Origin: Pseudomonadota bacterium
GTDB taxonomy: Bacteria > Pseudomonadota > Gammaproteobacteria > Steroidobacterales > Steroidobacteraceae
Assembly (NCBI GenBank): GCA_021851405.1
Contig: JAJZDW010000002.1
Span: 1,382 to 65,381, forward strand
Length of the DNA: 64,000 nucleotides
Reading direction: 5' to 3'
Each line of letters opens with the position of its first letter. The stretch's first letter is position 1. The notes beneath the pieces were generated by a model that ran no database searches, was not told the origin of the DNA, and worked only from the letters and a program-made list of their open reading frames with translations. A program made the position numbers and the translations under genes. This document shows, piece after piece, positions 29,390 to 39,671 of the stretch.

Positions 29390-30455
29390 TGATCACCTGG
29401 GCGAGCGTCATGGTGGGCTGGCCGATGAAGCCGGCCGGATTGATCGGGTGCCCATTGCGCAGCACCTCGAAATGCACGTGCGGGCCGGTGGACCAGCCGG
29501 TATCGCCGACCAGGGCGATCACCGCGCCGCGCTTGACGGTCTCGCCCACGTGCACGAACAGCTTCTCGGAGTGCGCGTACATCGTCGAGTAGCCCTCGCC
29601 ATCATTGATCTGCACCAGGTTGCCGAACCCGTCCATGGGACCGGCCCAGGTCACCACGCCGGCGGCCACCGCATGGATCGGCGTGCCCAGGGGGGCGGCG
29701 AAGTCCATGCCCTCATGGAAGCCCGGCTTGCCGGTGAACGGATCGATCCGCGGCCCGAACGGCGAGGACACCCAGCCGACCTGCACCGGGCGGCCCTCGG
29801 GGCGAATCTCCTGGTGCAGCTTGCGCGAGAGGATCAGGTTCTCCAGCGCCGAGAGCTGCGAGGCGCGCAACGTGACCTCGCCCTGCAGGTGTCCGATCAT
29901 CGAGGCAAGGCCGGGCAGCGCCGCCCCGCCCCCGGGCAGGGGCGCCTCCGGCCCGCCGATCGGCGGCTGGTGGCGAAAATTGAAGGCATCGCCCGTGAGC
30001 CCGGCCATCTTGGTCAGCCGCTCCCCGAGCGCATCGAGGCGGATCATGTGCGCCTGCAGGTCTCCGACCTGGATGGCGAGCGCGCGGGCCCGCGCATTCA
30101 TCTGCACCCGCAGATCGGCCAACTGATCGCGCTGCGAGGAGAGGACATTCATCCAGTGCGAGGCCTGCTCGAGCGCCCGATCGTGGCTGCCGCCGCGGCC
30201 GAGCGCGAGTCCGAAGGAAAACGCCCCGCCGAGCACGGCCAGCATCGCCACACTCGCGGCGGCGAGCATCAGCGGGTGACGCAGGTTCAGGTTCAGCAGA
30301 CGCGAGCGCCCGTCGGTGGTGAACACCACCACGCTCACTCCGGGCCGGCCGGTGCGCAGCGACAGAGCCCGCAGCGGGTTGAGGCGAGCGAGGGTGCGCA
30401 GTGCGCGCGCGAGCCTGGAGTGCGCCGGTCGCTGCTGATCTGCCGTATCACTCAT
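29379..30455 (-). CDS. Membrane-anchored M23 (LytM) peptidase
   Basis: 358 residues. A basic cytoplasmic start, one membrane helix at about 61-84 (HPLMLAAASVAMLAVLGGAFSFGLAL), a coiled coil at about 95-150, and a periplasmic LytM domain. The zinc ligands are visible: HEGMD (His...Asp, about residue 245) and HVHFEV (about residue 327). It is thus probably an active murein endopeptidase rather than a degenerate activator. The gene lies between secA and dciA-lpxC as in Pseudomonas, and is divergent from dciA. Confidence 0.92.
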   Translation of the reverse strand: MSDTADQQRPAHSRLARALRTLARLNPLRALSLRTGRPGVSVVVFTTDGRSRLLNLNLRHPLMLAAASVAMLAVLGGAFSFGLALGRGGSHDRALEQASHWMNVLSSQRDQLADLRVQMNARARALAIQVGDLQAHMIRLDALGERLTKMAGLTGDAFNFRHQPPIGGPEAPLPGGGAALPGLASMIGHLQGEVTLRASQLSALENLILSRKLHQEIRPEGRPVQVGWVSSPFGPRIDPFTGKPGFHEGMDFAAPLGTPIHAVAAGVVTWAGPMDGFGNLVQINDGEGYSTMYAHSEKLFVHVGETVKRGAVIALVGDTGWSTGPHVHFEVLRNGHPINPAGFIGQPTMTLAQVIKGR

Positions 30456-30535
30456 GGGCCGCCCCCCGCAATCATGCCGTACTTGTACAATTCACCCGTC
30501 AGCCGGGCGTCGTGTGTCACCCGGCGCGGCCGACT

Positions 30536-30889
30536 ATGCCGAAATTCCCCCCCTCGCACAAGCGAACCGGCTCGACCGGCATCACAAAATCGGCCGCGCC
30601 GCGCGCGCTCGGCGATTTGCTCGCGCGCGCCACGCCCGTGTTGTCGCAAATCCGCGACCAAAAGACGCGTCAGGACTACTGGCAGAGTTGGTTAGTTGAA
30701 CAGTTGCCGAGCGAGTTGAGTGCGCATCTGACCGGTGCGGTCGAGCGCGATGGGTCGCTCACGGTGTTTGCCGATTCGGCGGCGTGGGCCGCGCGGCTGC
30801 GGTATGCGCTCAGCGAGTTGAAACCCGCCCTCGAGCGCGCGCGGCGTCCGGTGGGCACGGTGACCGTGCGGGTGTTGCCGCGGCGCTGA
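30536..30889 (+). CDS. dciA: DUF721 protein, DciA-like replicative helicase loader
   Basis: 117 residues with the DUF721 core: LGDLLARATPVLSQI, then QLPSELSAHLTGAVERDGSLTVFADSAAWAARLRYALSELKPAL. DciA is the ancestral bacterial loader of DnaB; proteobacteria outside the DnaC lineages rely on it. The placement next to lpxC matches Pseudomonas. The ATG at 30536 is the start closest to the domain; a longer frame from 30401 overlaps the divergent peptidase gene and is unlikely. Confidence 0.88.
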   Translation: MPKFPPSHKRTGSTGITKSAAPRALGDLLARATPVLSQIRDQKTRQDYWQSWLVEQLPSELSAHLTGAVERDGSLTVFADSAAWAARLRYALSELKPALERARRPVGTVTVRVLPRR

Positions 30890-30896
30890 GGCGCCG

Positions 30897-31811
30897 TCAA
30901 CCGCCGAGCGCGGCGGCTTCGAGGTAGGAGATGGGCGCGTCGGCATACGACTCGAACGCGACCTCTTCCCACGCCGTGCGGTCCGCGAGCAGCGCACGCA
31001 GCAGCTTGTTGTTCAGTCCGTGGCCGGACTTGTAGCCGCTGAATTCCCCGATCAAGCCGTGCCCGAGCAGGTACAGATCGCCGATCGCATCGAGGATCTT
31101 GTGCTTGACGAACTCGTCCTCGTAACGCAGTCCGTCCTCGTTCAGCACGCGAAAGTCATCGAGCACGATCGCGTTGTCGAGGTTGCCGCCGAGCGCGAGG
31201 TTGTGTTGGCGCAGCGTCTCGAGGTCGCGCAGGAAGCCGAAGGTGCGCGCCCGACTCACTTCCTTCAGAAACGAGGTGGTCGAGAAGTCCATCGAGGCGC
31301 GCTGCGCGCGCCGTTTGAACAGCGGATGGTTGAATTCGATTTCGAAGTTGACTTTGAAGCCGTCGAACGGCGTGAACTCCGCCCACTTGTCCCCGTCCTC
31401 GACGCGCAGCCGCTTGGTGATGCGAATGAAGCGCTTCGGCTCACTCAACTCCTCGATGCCGGCCGACTGCAGCAGGAACACGAAGGGGCCTGCGCTGCCG
31501 TCCATGATCGGCACTTCGGGCGCCGAGAGCTCCACCACCGCGTTGTCGATGCCGAGGCCAGCGAAGGCCGAGAGCAGATGCTCGACGGTCGAGACGCGCG
31601 CCGCCCCCTTGCAGAGCGTCGTGCCGAGCATGGTGTCACCGACGTTCTCAGCGTGAGCACGCACCTCGGCGGGAACCGGCAGGTCGGTGCGGCGGAAGAC
31701 GATCCCTGAGTCTGCCGGGCCGGGCCGCAAGGTCATGAGCACCTTCTTGCCGGTGTGCAGACCCACGCCAGTTGCGCGGATCGAATTCTTCAGGGTCCGT
31801 TGTCCAACCAT
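30897..31811 (-). CDS. lpxC: UDP-3-O-acyl-N-acetylglucosamine deacetylase
   Basis: Zinc amidase for the committed step of lipid A synthesis. 304 residues. Start [24 protein letters not shown]; zinc-ligand His in [29 protein letters not shown] with the second His and Asp; catalytic His in [10 protein letters not shown]. Located after ftsZ at the end of the dcw cluster as in E. coli, separated by 186 bases that likely carry its promoter. Confidence 0.97.
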   Translation of the reverse strand: MVGQRTLKNSIRATGVGLHTGKKVLMTLRPGPADSGIVFRRTDLPVPAEVRAHAENVGDTMLGTTLCKGAARVSTVEHLLSAFAGLGIDNAVVELSAPEVPIMDGSAGPFVFLLQSAGIEELSEPKRFIRITKRLRVEDGDKWAEFTPFDGFKVNFEIEFNHPLFKRRAQRASMDFSTTSFLKEVSRARTFGFLRDLETLRQHNLALGGNLDNAIVLDDFRVLNEDGLRYEDEFVKHKILDAIGDLYLLGHGLIGEFSGYKSGHGLNNKLLRALLADRTAWEEVAFESYADAPISYLEAAALGG

Positions 31812-31997
31812 GAGTGATGTTCTGTGCTGTGGGGGAGCCGGTGCGCCCCGACTTGGGGCCCGCCCCGGGTGGGTCGTGGTCGGCTACGCTACCATAACCG
31901 CTCCATTTACTCCACGACACCGCGTGCGTGATCTCACGCGGCACCACGGCTCCATCCCCTGGCGGCCATCAGCACCAGAGGATGGAGCCGCACCGGC

Positions 31998-33197
31998 TCA
32001 GTCGGCCTGACGGCGCAGGAACGCCGGGATGTCGAGCAGATCATCCGAGGGCACGTCCTGGCGCAGTCCGTCACCCACGGCACGCTGGCGCTGCACGGTC
32101 GGCCGATCGAGCTTGGCGTAATCGCTGCTCGAGGGCGCACCGCGGCGCACCACGCGCATCGGCGGCTCGGCGCGCGCATCGCGCGCGGCGGCGGACTCAC
32201 GCACCGCGCCGATGACCGGGCGAGCACCGGTCGCGGCCGCCGGGCGACCGAGTCCCGTGGCCACCACGGTCACGCGCACCATGTTCGAGAGTTCCGGATC
32301 GATCACGGTGCCGACCACCACGGTCGCATCCTCGGAGGCAAACTCCTTGACGATCTGACCGACCTCCTGGAACTCACCGATCGACAGGTCCATGCCGGCG
32401 GTGACGTTCACCAGGATGCCGTGCGCACCGGAGAGGTTGATGTCCTCGAGCAGAGGCGAGGACACGGCCGCCTCGGCCGCCGAGCGCGCCCGACCCTCAC
32501 CGCTCGCCGTGCCGGTGCCCATCATGGCCATGCCGGTCTCGGACATCACCGTGCGCACGTCGGCGAAGTCAACGTTGATCAGGCCCGGACGGGTGATCAG
32601 TTCAGCGATGCCCTGCACCGCGCCCTGCAGCACCTGGTTGGCGGCCTTGAACGCATCGAGGAGCGTGGTCTGCGCGCCGAGCACGGTCAGCAGCTTCTGG
32701 TTCGGAATGGTGATCAGCGAGTCGCAGTACTTGCCGAGCTCGGCGATGCCGTGGTCGGCGACGTGGGAGCGCTTGCCGCCTTCCATCTCGAACGGACGGG
32801 TAACGACCGCGACGGTGAGGATGCCGAGCTCCTTGGCGATCTGCGCCACCACGGGCGCCCCGCCGGTCCCGGTGCCCCCGCCCATGCCGGCGGTGATGAA
32901 CAGCATGTCGCAGCCCTTGATGAGCTCGACGATGCGATCACGGTCCTCCATGGCCGCCTGACGGCCAACTTCCGGATCGGCCCCGGCGCCGAGACCCTTG
33001 GTGATGTTGCTGCCGATCTGCAGCGCGGTCTTCACCTTGGCGTGCTTCAGTGCCTGTGAGTCAGTGTTGACGCACATGAACTCCACGCCCTCGATCCCGC
33101 TGTTGATCATGTGGGCGACGGCGTTGCCGCCCCCGCCGCCGACGCCGATGACCTTGATCACGGCGCTTTGGGTGTAGGCATCCATTAATTCAAACAT
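31998..33197 (-). CDS. ftsZ: Cell division GTPase FtsZ
   Basis: Tubulin-like protein that forms the Z ring. 399 residues. IKVIGVGGGGGNAVAHM at the start; tubulin signature GGGTGTG in GMGGGTGTGGAPVVA; T7 loop NVDFADV. After a variable basic linker the conserved C-terminal peptide DDLLDIPAFLRRQAD binds FtsA, ZipA and ZapD. It follows ftsA by about 45 bases. Confidence 0.98.
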   Translation of the reverse strand: MFELMDAYTQSAVIKVIGVGGGGGNAVAHMINSGIEGVEFMCVNTDSQALKHAKVKTALQIGSNITKGLGAGADPEVGRQAAMEDRDRIVELIKGCDMLFITAGMGGGTGTGGAPVVAQIAKELGILTVAVVTRPFEMEGGKRSHVADHGIAELGKYCDSLITIPNQKLLTVLGAQTTLLDAFKAANQVLQGAVQGIAELITRPGLINVDFADVRTVMSETGMAMMGTGTASGEGRARSAAEAAVSSPLLEDINLSGAHGILVNVTAGMDLSIGEFQEVGQIVKEFASEDATVVVGTVIDPELSNMVRVTVVATGLGRPAAATGARPVIGAVRESAAARDARAEPPMRVVRRGAPSSSDYAKLDRPTVQRQRAVGDGLRQDVPSDDLLDIPAFLRRQAD

Positions 33198-33242
33198 TGC
33201 GCGTTCCTCGATGATGGCTAAGTGAATTGAAATTTGTCACGG

Positions 33243-34478
33243 TCAGAAATTTCCCTGGAACCACGCTCGCATGCGGTCGATCGTGGTCTTGGCGTTGCTG
33301 CCGATTGAACGGCCGCGCCGCACGGGCAAAATGTTGTCGCGGGCATAGAGCAGCAGGCCGACGCCGGTGGAGAACACCGGGTTGCGCAGCACATCGGTGA
33401 GCCCCTGCACCTGCTGCGGCAGTCCGAGGCGCACCGGCACGTGGAATACCTCCTCGGCGAGCTCGATCACCCCTTCCATGCGGGCGCTCCCGCCGGTGAG
33501 CACCACGCCGGCGACGATGATGTCCTCGAAGCCGCTCCTGCGCAGCTCATCGCGCACCAGGCCGAACAGCTCCTCGTAGCGCGGCTCGACGATCTCGGCG
33601 AGCGTCTGGCGGGCCAGGCGGCGCGCCGGGCGGTCCCCGACGCTCGGCACCTCGATGCTCTCGTCGGGGTTGGCCAGCTGCGAGAGCGCGCAGGCGTAGC
33701 GGATCTTGATGTCCTCGGCGTGCTGCGTCGGGGTGCGCATCGACACGGCGATGTCGTTGGTCACCTGATCGCCGGCAATGGGGATCACGGCGGTGTGCCG
33801 GATCGCACCCTGGGCGAACACCGCGATGTCGGTGGTGCCGCCACCGATGTCGACCATGCATACCCCGAGCTCCTTCTCATCGTCGGTGAGCACCGCGAAG
33901 CTCGAGGCGAGCTGCTCGAGCACGACGTCTTCGACCTCGAGCCCACAGCGCTTGATGCACTTCTCGATGTTCTGCGCGGCGCTGTCGGCGCCGGTGACGA
34001 TGTGCACCTTGGCTTCGAGGCGCACTCCGGACATGCCGATCGGGTCGTGGATGCCCTCCTGGCCATCGACGACGAACTCCTGCGGCAGCACGTGCAGGAT
34101 TTTCTGATCGGCGGGAATGGCGAGCGCCCGGGCCGCGTCGATCACGTGCTCGACGTCCCCGGGGGTGACCTCGCGGTCACGGATCGCGACCACGCCGTGC
34201 GAGTTCAGGCTGCGCACGTGACTGCCGGCGATGCCGGCGAACACCGAGTGGATCTCGCAGCCGGCCATGAGCTCGGCCTCCTCGACCGCGCGCTGGATCG
34301 ACTGCACGGTCGACTCGATGTTGACCACCACGCCCTTCTTCAGGCCGCGTGAGGGCTGGGTGCCGATCCCGATCACCTCGATGGCGCCATCGGCCCCCAC
34401 CTCCCCGACGAGGGCCAGCACCTTGGAGGTGCCGATATCGAGGCCGACGATGAGGTCTCGGTCAGATCGCTTACGCAT
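33243..34478 (-). CDS. ftsA: Cell division protein FtsA
   Basis: Actin-like protein that tethers FtsZ to the membrane. 411 residues. Phosphate-binding start IVGLDIGTSKVLALVGEV; CMVDIGGGTTDIAVF; VVLTGGSARMEG; the amphipathic membrane-targeting helix is at the very end (RMRAWFQGNF). The ATG at 34478 is chosen over 34547 because it sits just before the fold and overlaps the end of ftsQ by eight bases. Confidence 0.97.
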   Translation of the reverse strand: MRKRSDRDLIVGLDIGTSKVLALVGEVGADGAIEVIGIGTQPSRGLKKGVVVNIESTVQSIQRAVEEAELMAGCEIHSVFAGIAGSHVRSLNSHGVVAIRDREVTPGDVEHVIDAARALAIPADQKILHVLPQEFVVDGQEGIHDPIGMSGVRLEAKVHIVTGADSAAQNIEKCIKRCGLEVEDVVLEQLASSFAVLTDDEKELGVCMVDIGGGTTDIAVFAQGAIRHTAVIPIAGDQVTNDIAVSMRTPTQHAEDIKIRYACALSQLANPDESIEVPSVGDRPARRLARQTLAEIVEPRYEELFGLVRDELRRSGFEDIIVAGVVLTGGSARMEGVIELAEEVFHVPVRLGLPQQVQGLTDVLRNPVFSTGVGLLLYARDNILPVRRGRSIGSNAKTTIDRMRAWFQGNF

Positions 34479-35256
34479 CGCGGCCTCCTCCGGCGCGCTG
34501 CGCCGAAGAGTTGTCCTGCGGCGCGTTCGCGCGCCAACCAATCGCAAAACCGTTCATGTAACGCATATCGATGTATGAGATGTCCCCGGCGCGCTGTTTG
34601 ACGATCGCGAGCGCCACATTGACGAATTTTTCAAACCGCGCCTCGAACTGCGAGCGGCCGAGCCGCACGGCGATGCCGTTGCCGAGCGTGAATTCCCAGG
34701 TGCCGCGCGCGCTCAATGCGAGCGAGGCGATCACGAAGCCCTCCGGGGCAAGCTCCCCACTCATGCGCAGGTAGCGGCGGGTGACCTGGGCCGCCGTCCC
34801 GTCTGGACCGGAGAGGCTCGGCAGTCCAGGCGGCACTACGGCGGCCTGTGCGAGGAACAGATCGCCGGCCCGGTTGACCAGCCCGTCGCCGTCCCAACGC
34901 GCAAACGCCGTCTGTTCGTGCACCCGCACCACGAGCGTGTGCGGCCAGAGGCGGCGCACGCTCGCGTGCGCCACCCACGGCAGCGCGTCGACCGAGGCGC
35001 GTACCGCGGCAAGATTCACGGTCAGGATGCCCGAGCCGGCGGCCGCGGACGCCACAGCCTGCTCGACTGCGAGCGGCGCGACGTGATGGAACTCGCCGCT
35101 CACGGTCACGGCGCGGATCGGGCGGTTCAGCCCCCACAGCGCGAGCGCCAGCACCGCACACAGACCGAGGCCACCGAGTGCACGACGGATCAGCCGCCGC
35201 GGGGGCGCGTCCTTCTCGGTCGACCGTCGTGAATCGCGGCGTTTGCGCTTGAACAT
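34471..35256 (-). CDS. ftsQ: Cell division protein FtsQ
   Basis: Bitopic divisome scaffold linking FtsL/FtsB/FtsI to other partners. 261 residues: basic cytoplasmic tail, one membrane helix (about 28-44, GLGLCAVLALALWGL), a POTRA domain starting IRAVTVSGEFHHVAPLAVEQ, and the beta domain. It lies two bases after ddlB and overlaps ftsA. Confidence 0.94.
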   Translation of the reverse strand: MFKRKRRDSRRSTEKDAPPRRLIRRALGGLGLCAVLALALWGLNRPIRAVTVSGEFHHVAPLAVEQAVASAAAGSGILTVNLAAVRASVDALPWVAHASVRRLWPHTLVVRVHEQTAFARWDGDGLVNRAGDLFLAQAAVVPPGLPSLSGPDGTAAQVTRRYLRMSGELAPEGFVIASLALSARGTWEFTLGNGIAVRLGRSQFEARFEKFVNVALAIVKQRAGDISYIDMRYMNGFAIGWRANAPQDNSSAQRAGGGRDA

Positions 35257-35258
35257 GC

Positions 35259-36236
35259 TCAGCCCACCCCGCCGCGCGCCCGGCGCACGAAGCTCGTCTC
35301 GAGCACCCGCCAGACCAGTTCATCGAAATCGAGGCCGGCGGCGAGCGCGGCCATCGGGACCAGCGAGTGTCCGGTCATGCCCGGCACGGTGTTGATCTCG
35401 AGCAGCTGCGCGCGTCCGGCAACATCCATCATGAAGTCCACGCGGCCCCAGCCCTCGCCGCCAACGGCTGCGAACGCCGCGAGCGCCAAGCTCGCGAGGT
35501 GCCGTTCGGCAGGCTCGGACAGACCGGACGGACAGCGATAGCGCGTGTCGTCGCGCTCGTATTTGGCCTCGTAGTCGTAGAACGCCCGCGGCGTCTCGAT
35601 GCGGATCGAGGGCAGCGCCGCGCCCTGCAAGAGCGCAACCGTGTACTCCCCACCGGTGATCCACGCCTCGGCGAACACGCTCGCCTCGAGGGCGCGCGCC
35701 GCCGCGTACGCCGCAGGCAACTCCTCGGCGCGCTCGACCTTGCTCATCCCGACGCTCGAGCCCTGGCCGCCCGGCTTGACGATGAGCGGCAGACCGAGCT
35801 GCTCGAGGGCCAGCTCGAAATCCGCCGACCCCGTCAGCTCGAGCGCCGGGGGCGTCGGCACACCGATGGCGTGCGCGAGGCGCTTGGTCCGCAGTTTGTC
35901 CATCGCGATCGCCGAGCCGAGCACACCGCTGCCGGTGTAGGGCACGCCGAGATATTCGAGCGCGCCCTGCAGCGTGCCGTCCTCCCCGCCCGGACCGTGC
36001 AGCGCGATCCACACCCGGTCGACGCGTCCCGCGGCGAGCTCCGAGAGCGCATGCTCGCGCGGATCGAACGCCTCGGCGGCGACACCGCGGCGCTTCAGCG
36101 CCTCGAGCACCGCCGCGCCGGAGAGCAGGGAGATTTCCCGTTCGCTCGAGTCCCCGCCGGCGAGCACCGCAACGCGCCCGAACGCCGCGCCCGTGTCCGC
36201 GTGGTGCAGTCCCGCCGGATCGTGCGTCAGCCGCAT
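35259..36236 (-). CDS. ddlB: D-alanine-D-alanine ligase
   Basis: ATP-grasp enzyme making the D-Ala-D-Ala end of the peptidoglycan stem. 325 residues. [22 protein letters not shown] is the N-terminal signature; [17 protein letters not shown] is the ATP-grasp loop; [20 protein letters not shown] ends the active site. About 20 residues precede the usual start. Its ATG overlaps the murB stop by one base (TGATG). Confidence 0.96.
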   Translation of the reverse strand: MRLTHDPAGLHHADTGAAFGRVAVLAGGDSSEREISLLSGAAVLEALKRRGVAAEAFDPREHALSELAAGRVDRVWIALHGPGGEDGTLQGALEYLGVPYTGSGVLGSAIAMDKLRTKRLAHAIGVPTPPALELTGSADFELALEQLGLPLIVKPGGQGSSVGMSKVERAEELPAAYAAARALEASVFAEAWITGGEYTVALLQGAALPSIRIETPRAFYDYEAKYERDDTRYRCPSGLSEPAERHLASLALAAFAAVGGEGWGRVDFMMDVAGRAQLLEINTVPGMTGHSLVPMAALAAGLDFDELVWRVLETSFVRRARGGVG

Positions 36237-37132
36237 CAGCGCGCCTCCCCCACGATGCGCACTTCCGTGTGCAGCGCAACCCCGTGCTCGCGCGCGACCG
36301 TGTCTCGCACCCTCTGGATCAGTGACTCGATGTCGCTCGCGGTGGCGTTACCATCGTTGAGGATGAAGTTGGCGTGCTTGCTCGACACCGAGGCGCCACC
36401 GACCGCCTGACCCTTCAGGCCACTCGCCTCGATCAGACGCGCAGCGTGATCGCCCGGCGGGTTGACGAAGACCGACCCGCAACTCCAGGCGCCGATCGGC
36501 TGCGTGGCGCGGCGCCGCTCGAGCAACTCCCGCACCTCGCCCTCGTCCTCGGCGGGTCGCGGCTCGAAGCTCGACCGCGCGGCGAGGAACCACTCGCCCT
36601 CGGCCGGCGGCTCGACGTGCCGGTAGCTCACGCGGTACTCACCGGCTGCGCGCCGGCGCTCCTGTCCGTGGCGGTCGATGGTTTCGACCTCGAGCACCTG
36701 GCGCCAGGTTTCCCCGCCGAATGCCCCGGCATTCATGGCGAGCGCGCCGCCGAACGTCCCCGGAATGCCGGCGAAGAACTCCGCCGGTCCGAGTCCCCAG
36801 CGCACGCACTGACGCGCGATGCGTGCGCAGGCGACGCCCGCCTCGGCGTACACGGCGGTCTCGCCGGTGCGCTCGAGCCGATCGAGCGCACCGTGGGTGC
36901 ACACCACGACGCCGCGCAGTCCGCCGTCACGCACCAGCAGGTTGCTGCCAAGACCCACCCAGTACACCGGCACCTCGAGCGGCAGCGCGCTCAGGAAGGC
37001 GGCGAGTTCGGTACGGCTCTCCGGGGTGAAGAACATCTGCGCCGGGCCGCCGACGTGCCAGGAGGTATGCCGGCTCATCGGCTCCTCGAAGCGCACGCGC
37101 GCCCGAAACTGTGGAGCGAGCGTGAAGGTCAT
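36236..37132 (-). CDS. murB: UDP-N-acetylenolpyruvoylglucosamine reductase
   Basis: FAD- and NADPH-dependent second step of UDP-MurNAc synthesis. 298 residues. [17 protein letters not shown] (FAD domain start), [35 protein letters not shown], and [17 protein letters not shown] with the catalytic Ser region. The sequence organisation fits the type II (shorter) class. It begins in an ATGA overlap with murC. Confidence 0.95.
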   Translation of the reverse strand: MTFTLAPQFRARVRFEEPMSRHTSWHVGGPAQMFFTPESRTELAAFLSALPLEVPVYWVGLGSNLLVRDGGLRGVVVCTHGALDRLERTGETAVYAEAGVACARIARQCVRWGLGPAEFFAGIPGTFGGALAMNAGAFGGETWRQVLEVETIDRHGQERRRAAGEYRVSYRHVEPPAEGEWFLAARSSFEPRPAEDEGEVRELLERRRATQPIGAWSCGSVFVNPPGDHAARLIEASGLKGQAVGGASVSSKHANFILNDGNATASDIESLIQRVRDTVAREHGVALHTEVRIVGEAR

Positions 37133-38589
37133 GGCGAGCCCGCCGGCGCCGGCGCGGCGAGCTGCGCCGGCAGGCCGTGCGCCACCGCGCTGATGTTGCC
37201 CGCACCCATGGTCACGATCAGATCGCCGTCGCGGATCACGTCACGCAGCGATTCGGCCAGCTCTTCGACGCGCGCGACGAACAGCGGCTCGACCTGGCCG
37301 CGGCTGCGCACCGCGCGGCAAATCGCCCGTCCGTCGGCGGCCGCGATCGGCGCCTCGCCGGCGGCATAGACCTCGGTGACCAACAGCACGTCGACCCCGG
37401 CGAGTACCCGCCCGAAGTCATCGATCAGATCGTGGGTGCGGCTGTAGCGGTGCGGCTGGAACGCGAGCACGATCCGCCGCCCCGGGTAGCCCTGACGCAG
37501 CGCCTCGAGTGTCGCGGCCACCTCCGTGGGATGGTGCCCGTAATCATCGACGACCGTGACCGTGCCTGCCGCGGTGCGGATGTCGGCGATGTGCTGCAGC
37601 CGCCGATCGATGCCCTGGAACTGGGCGAGGGCACGGCTGATCGGTGCATCCTCGAGGCCGAGGTCGGTGGCCACGGCGATCGCCGCCAGCGCGTTGAGCA
37701 CGTTGTGCGTCCCGGGCAGATTGACGGTGACATCGAGCGCACCGCCCGTCGGGCGCGTCACCGTGAAGCGCGTGCTCAATCCCTGGCGGCGCAGCTCGCT
37801 GCCCCGCACATCCGCGTCCGGGCTCAGCCCGTAGGTGAGCACATGGCGGCCGACGCGCGGCAGGATGGCGCGCACGTGCTCGCAGTCGATGCACAGCACG
37901 GCCAGTCCGTAGAACGGCAGGTTGTGCAGGAAATCGACGAAGCTTTGCGCCAGCCGCGAAAAATCACCGCCGTGGGTGGCCAGATGGTCGTTGTCGATGT
38001 TGGTTACGACCGCAAGCACCGGTTGCAGATGCATGAAGGAGGCGTCGCTCTCGTCCGCCTCGGCGACCAAATAGCGGCCCGAACCGAGCCGGGCGTGACT
38101 GCCGGCGCTCTTCAGGCGCCCGCCGATCACGAACGTCGGGTCCTCCCCGCCCTCGGCGAGGATGCTGGCGATCAGGCTCGTCGTGGTGGTCTTGCCGTGG
38201 GTGCCGGCGACCGCGATCGCGTAGCGAAAGCGCATCAGCTCCCCGAGCATCTCGGCGCGCGAGACCACCGGGATGCGCTGCGTGAGCGCCGCGGCCACTT
38301 CGGGGTTCTCGCGCGGCACGGCGCCGGAGATCACCAGCACATCGGCGCCGGCGATGTTGGCTGCCGCATGGCCGATGGCGATGCGCGCCCCGAGGGCGCT
38401 CAGCCGCTCGGTCACCGCACCGCCGCGCAGATCCGAGCCCTGCACCCGGTAGCCGAGATTCAAGAGCACCTCGGCGATCCCGCTCATGCCGCTGCCGCCG
38501 ATGCCGACGAAGTGGATCGTGTCGATGCGCCGCATGCGGTCCATGCCGCGCCCGCCGCGCTCGCGTACCGTCGCTGACGCTCCGTTCAT
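37129..38589 (-). CDS. murC: UDP-N-acetylmuramate-L-alanine ligase
   Basis: 486 residues. Rossmann start [19 protein letters not shown]-loop [21 protein letters not shown]; central [18 protein letters not shown]-terminal [16 protein letters not shown] and [10 protein letters not shown]. The ATG at 38589 has GGGAGGG upstream and overlaps the murG stop (ATGA). A second ATG, MRRIDT, lies 18 codons later. Confidence 0.97.
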   Translation of the reverse strand: MNGASATVRERGGRGMDRMRRIDTIHFVGIGGSGMSGIAEVLLNLGYRVQGSDLRGGAVTERLSALGARIAIGHAAANIAGADVLVISGAVPRENPEVAAALTQRIPVVSRAEMLGELMRFRYAIAVAGTHGKTTTTSLIASILAEGGEDPTFVIGGRLKSAGSHARLGSGRYLVAEADESDASFMHLQPVLAVVTNIDNDHLATHGGDFSRLAQSFVDFLHNLPFYGLAVLCIDCEHVRAILPRVGRHVLTYGLSPDADVRGSELRRQGLSTRFTVTRPTGGALDVTVNLPGTHNVLNALAAIAVATDLGLEDAPISRALAQFQGIDRRLQHIADIRTAAGTVTVVDDYGHHPTEVAATLEALRQGYPGRRIVLAFQPHRYSRTHDLIDDFGRVLAGVDVLLVTEVYAAGEAPIAAADGRAICRAVRSRGQVEPLFVARVEELAESLRDVIRDGDLIVTMGAGNISAVAHGLPAQLAAPAPAGSP

Positions 38590-39671
38590 GCGACCCTCCC
38601 GAGATATTGCAGGCAGCTCGCGGCGAGCGTCTCGGTGGCATCGGGACGGGCGAGCGCGCGGGCGCGCTCGGCCATCTCGATGAGCCGGCCGCGCTCGGCG
38701 CAGAGCCGCTCGAGCTGCGCGGCGAGCCGCTCGGCCGTCAGTTCGCGCTCCGGCAGCAGCACCGCGGCGCCCTGGTGCACGAGCCGCTCGGCGTTGCGCG
38801 TCTGGTGATCGTCGACGGCCGCCGGGAACGGCACCAGCACCGCGGCGAGTCCGGCCGCGGCCAGTTCCGAGACGGTGAGCGCCCCGGAGCGACAGATCAC
38901 CAGGTCCGCCCACGCATAGGCGTCGGCCATGTCGGCGATGAAGGGTTGAACGTCGGCCGCGACGCCGGCCGCGGCATAACTGTCCCGGCACGCCTCGATC
39001 CAGCGCTCACCGGCCTGATGGCGCACCTGCAGCGCGCGGGCCGCCGCCACGCGCGCCAGCGCCTCGGGCACAACGGTATTCAGCCGCACCGCGCCCTGAC
39101 TGCCGCCGATGACCAGCACCCGCACGGCCGGGCCGCGCCCGGCGAGCCGCTCGCGCGGTGGCGCGAGCGCCGCGATCTCGCGCCGGACCGGATTACCGAT
39201 GGCCCGCGCCCGCACCTTCGGACCGAAGCTGCCGGGGAAGGCCTCGAACACCTCGCGCGCCAGCGGCGCCAGCGCCCGGTTGGTGAATCCCGCCACGGCG
39301 TTCTGCTCGTGGATGAGCAGCGGCCGGCGCGTCAGCCACGCGGCGATGCCGCCCGGACCGGTGACGAATCCGCCGAGTCCCACGACCACGCGCGGGCGGC
39401 GGCGGCGCATCACACCGAGCGCCTGCCACAGCGCCACCGCCAGGCGCCAGGGCGCCGCGAGGCGCGTCTTCCAACCCTTGCCGCGCAGCCCACCCACCGA
39501 AAGCCACTCGATGTCGATCCCCTCGGCCGGCACCAGACGCGCCTCGATGCCGCGCCGCGTGCCGAGCCACACGACCTCGACCGAGCCGGCGCGCAGCGCG
39601 CGGGCCAGCGCGAGTGCTGGGAACACGTGCCCGCCGGTGCCGCCCGCCATGATGAGGATCGGCCCCTTCAT
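38586..39671 (-). CDS. murG: Lipid II synthase MurG (UDP-GlcNAc transferase)
   Basis: Peripheral inner-membrane GT-B glycosyltransferase that adds GlcNAc to lipid I. 361 residues. [14 protein letters not shown] at the N-terminus; [67 protein letters not shown] with DDHQTRNA in the donor site. ATGA overlaps on both sides. The open frame continues upstream through ftsW out of frame; that extension is not coding. Confidence 0.97.
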   Translation of the reverse strand: MKGPILIMAGGTGGHVFPALALARALRAGSVEVVWLGTRRGIEARLVPAEGIDIEWLSVGGLRGKGWKTRLAAPWRLAVALWQALGVMRRRRPRVVVGLGGFVTGPGGIAAWLTRRPLLIHEQNAVAGFTNRALAPLAREVFEAFPGSFGPKVRARAIGNPVRREIAALAPPRERLAGRGPAVRVLVIGGSQGAVRLNTVVPEALARVAAARALQVRHQAGERWIEACRDSYAAAGVAADVQPFIADMADAYAWADLVICRSGALTVSELAAAGLAAVLVPFPAAVDDHQTRNAERLVHQGAAVLLPERELTAERLAAQLERLCAERGRLIEMAERARALARPDATETLAASCLQYLGRVA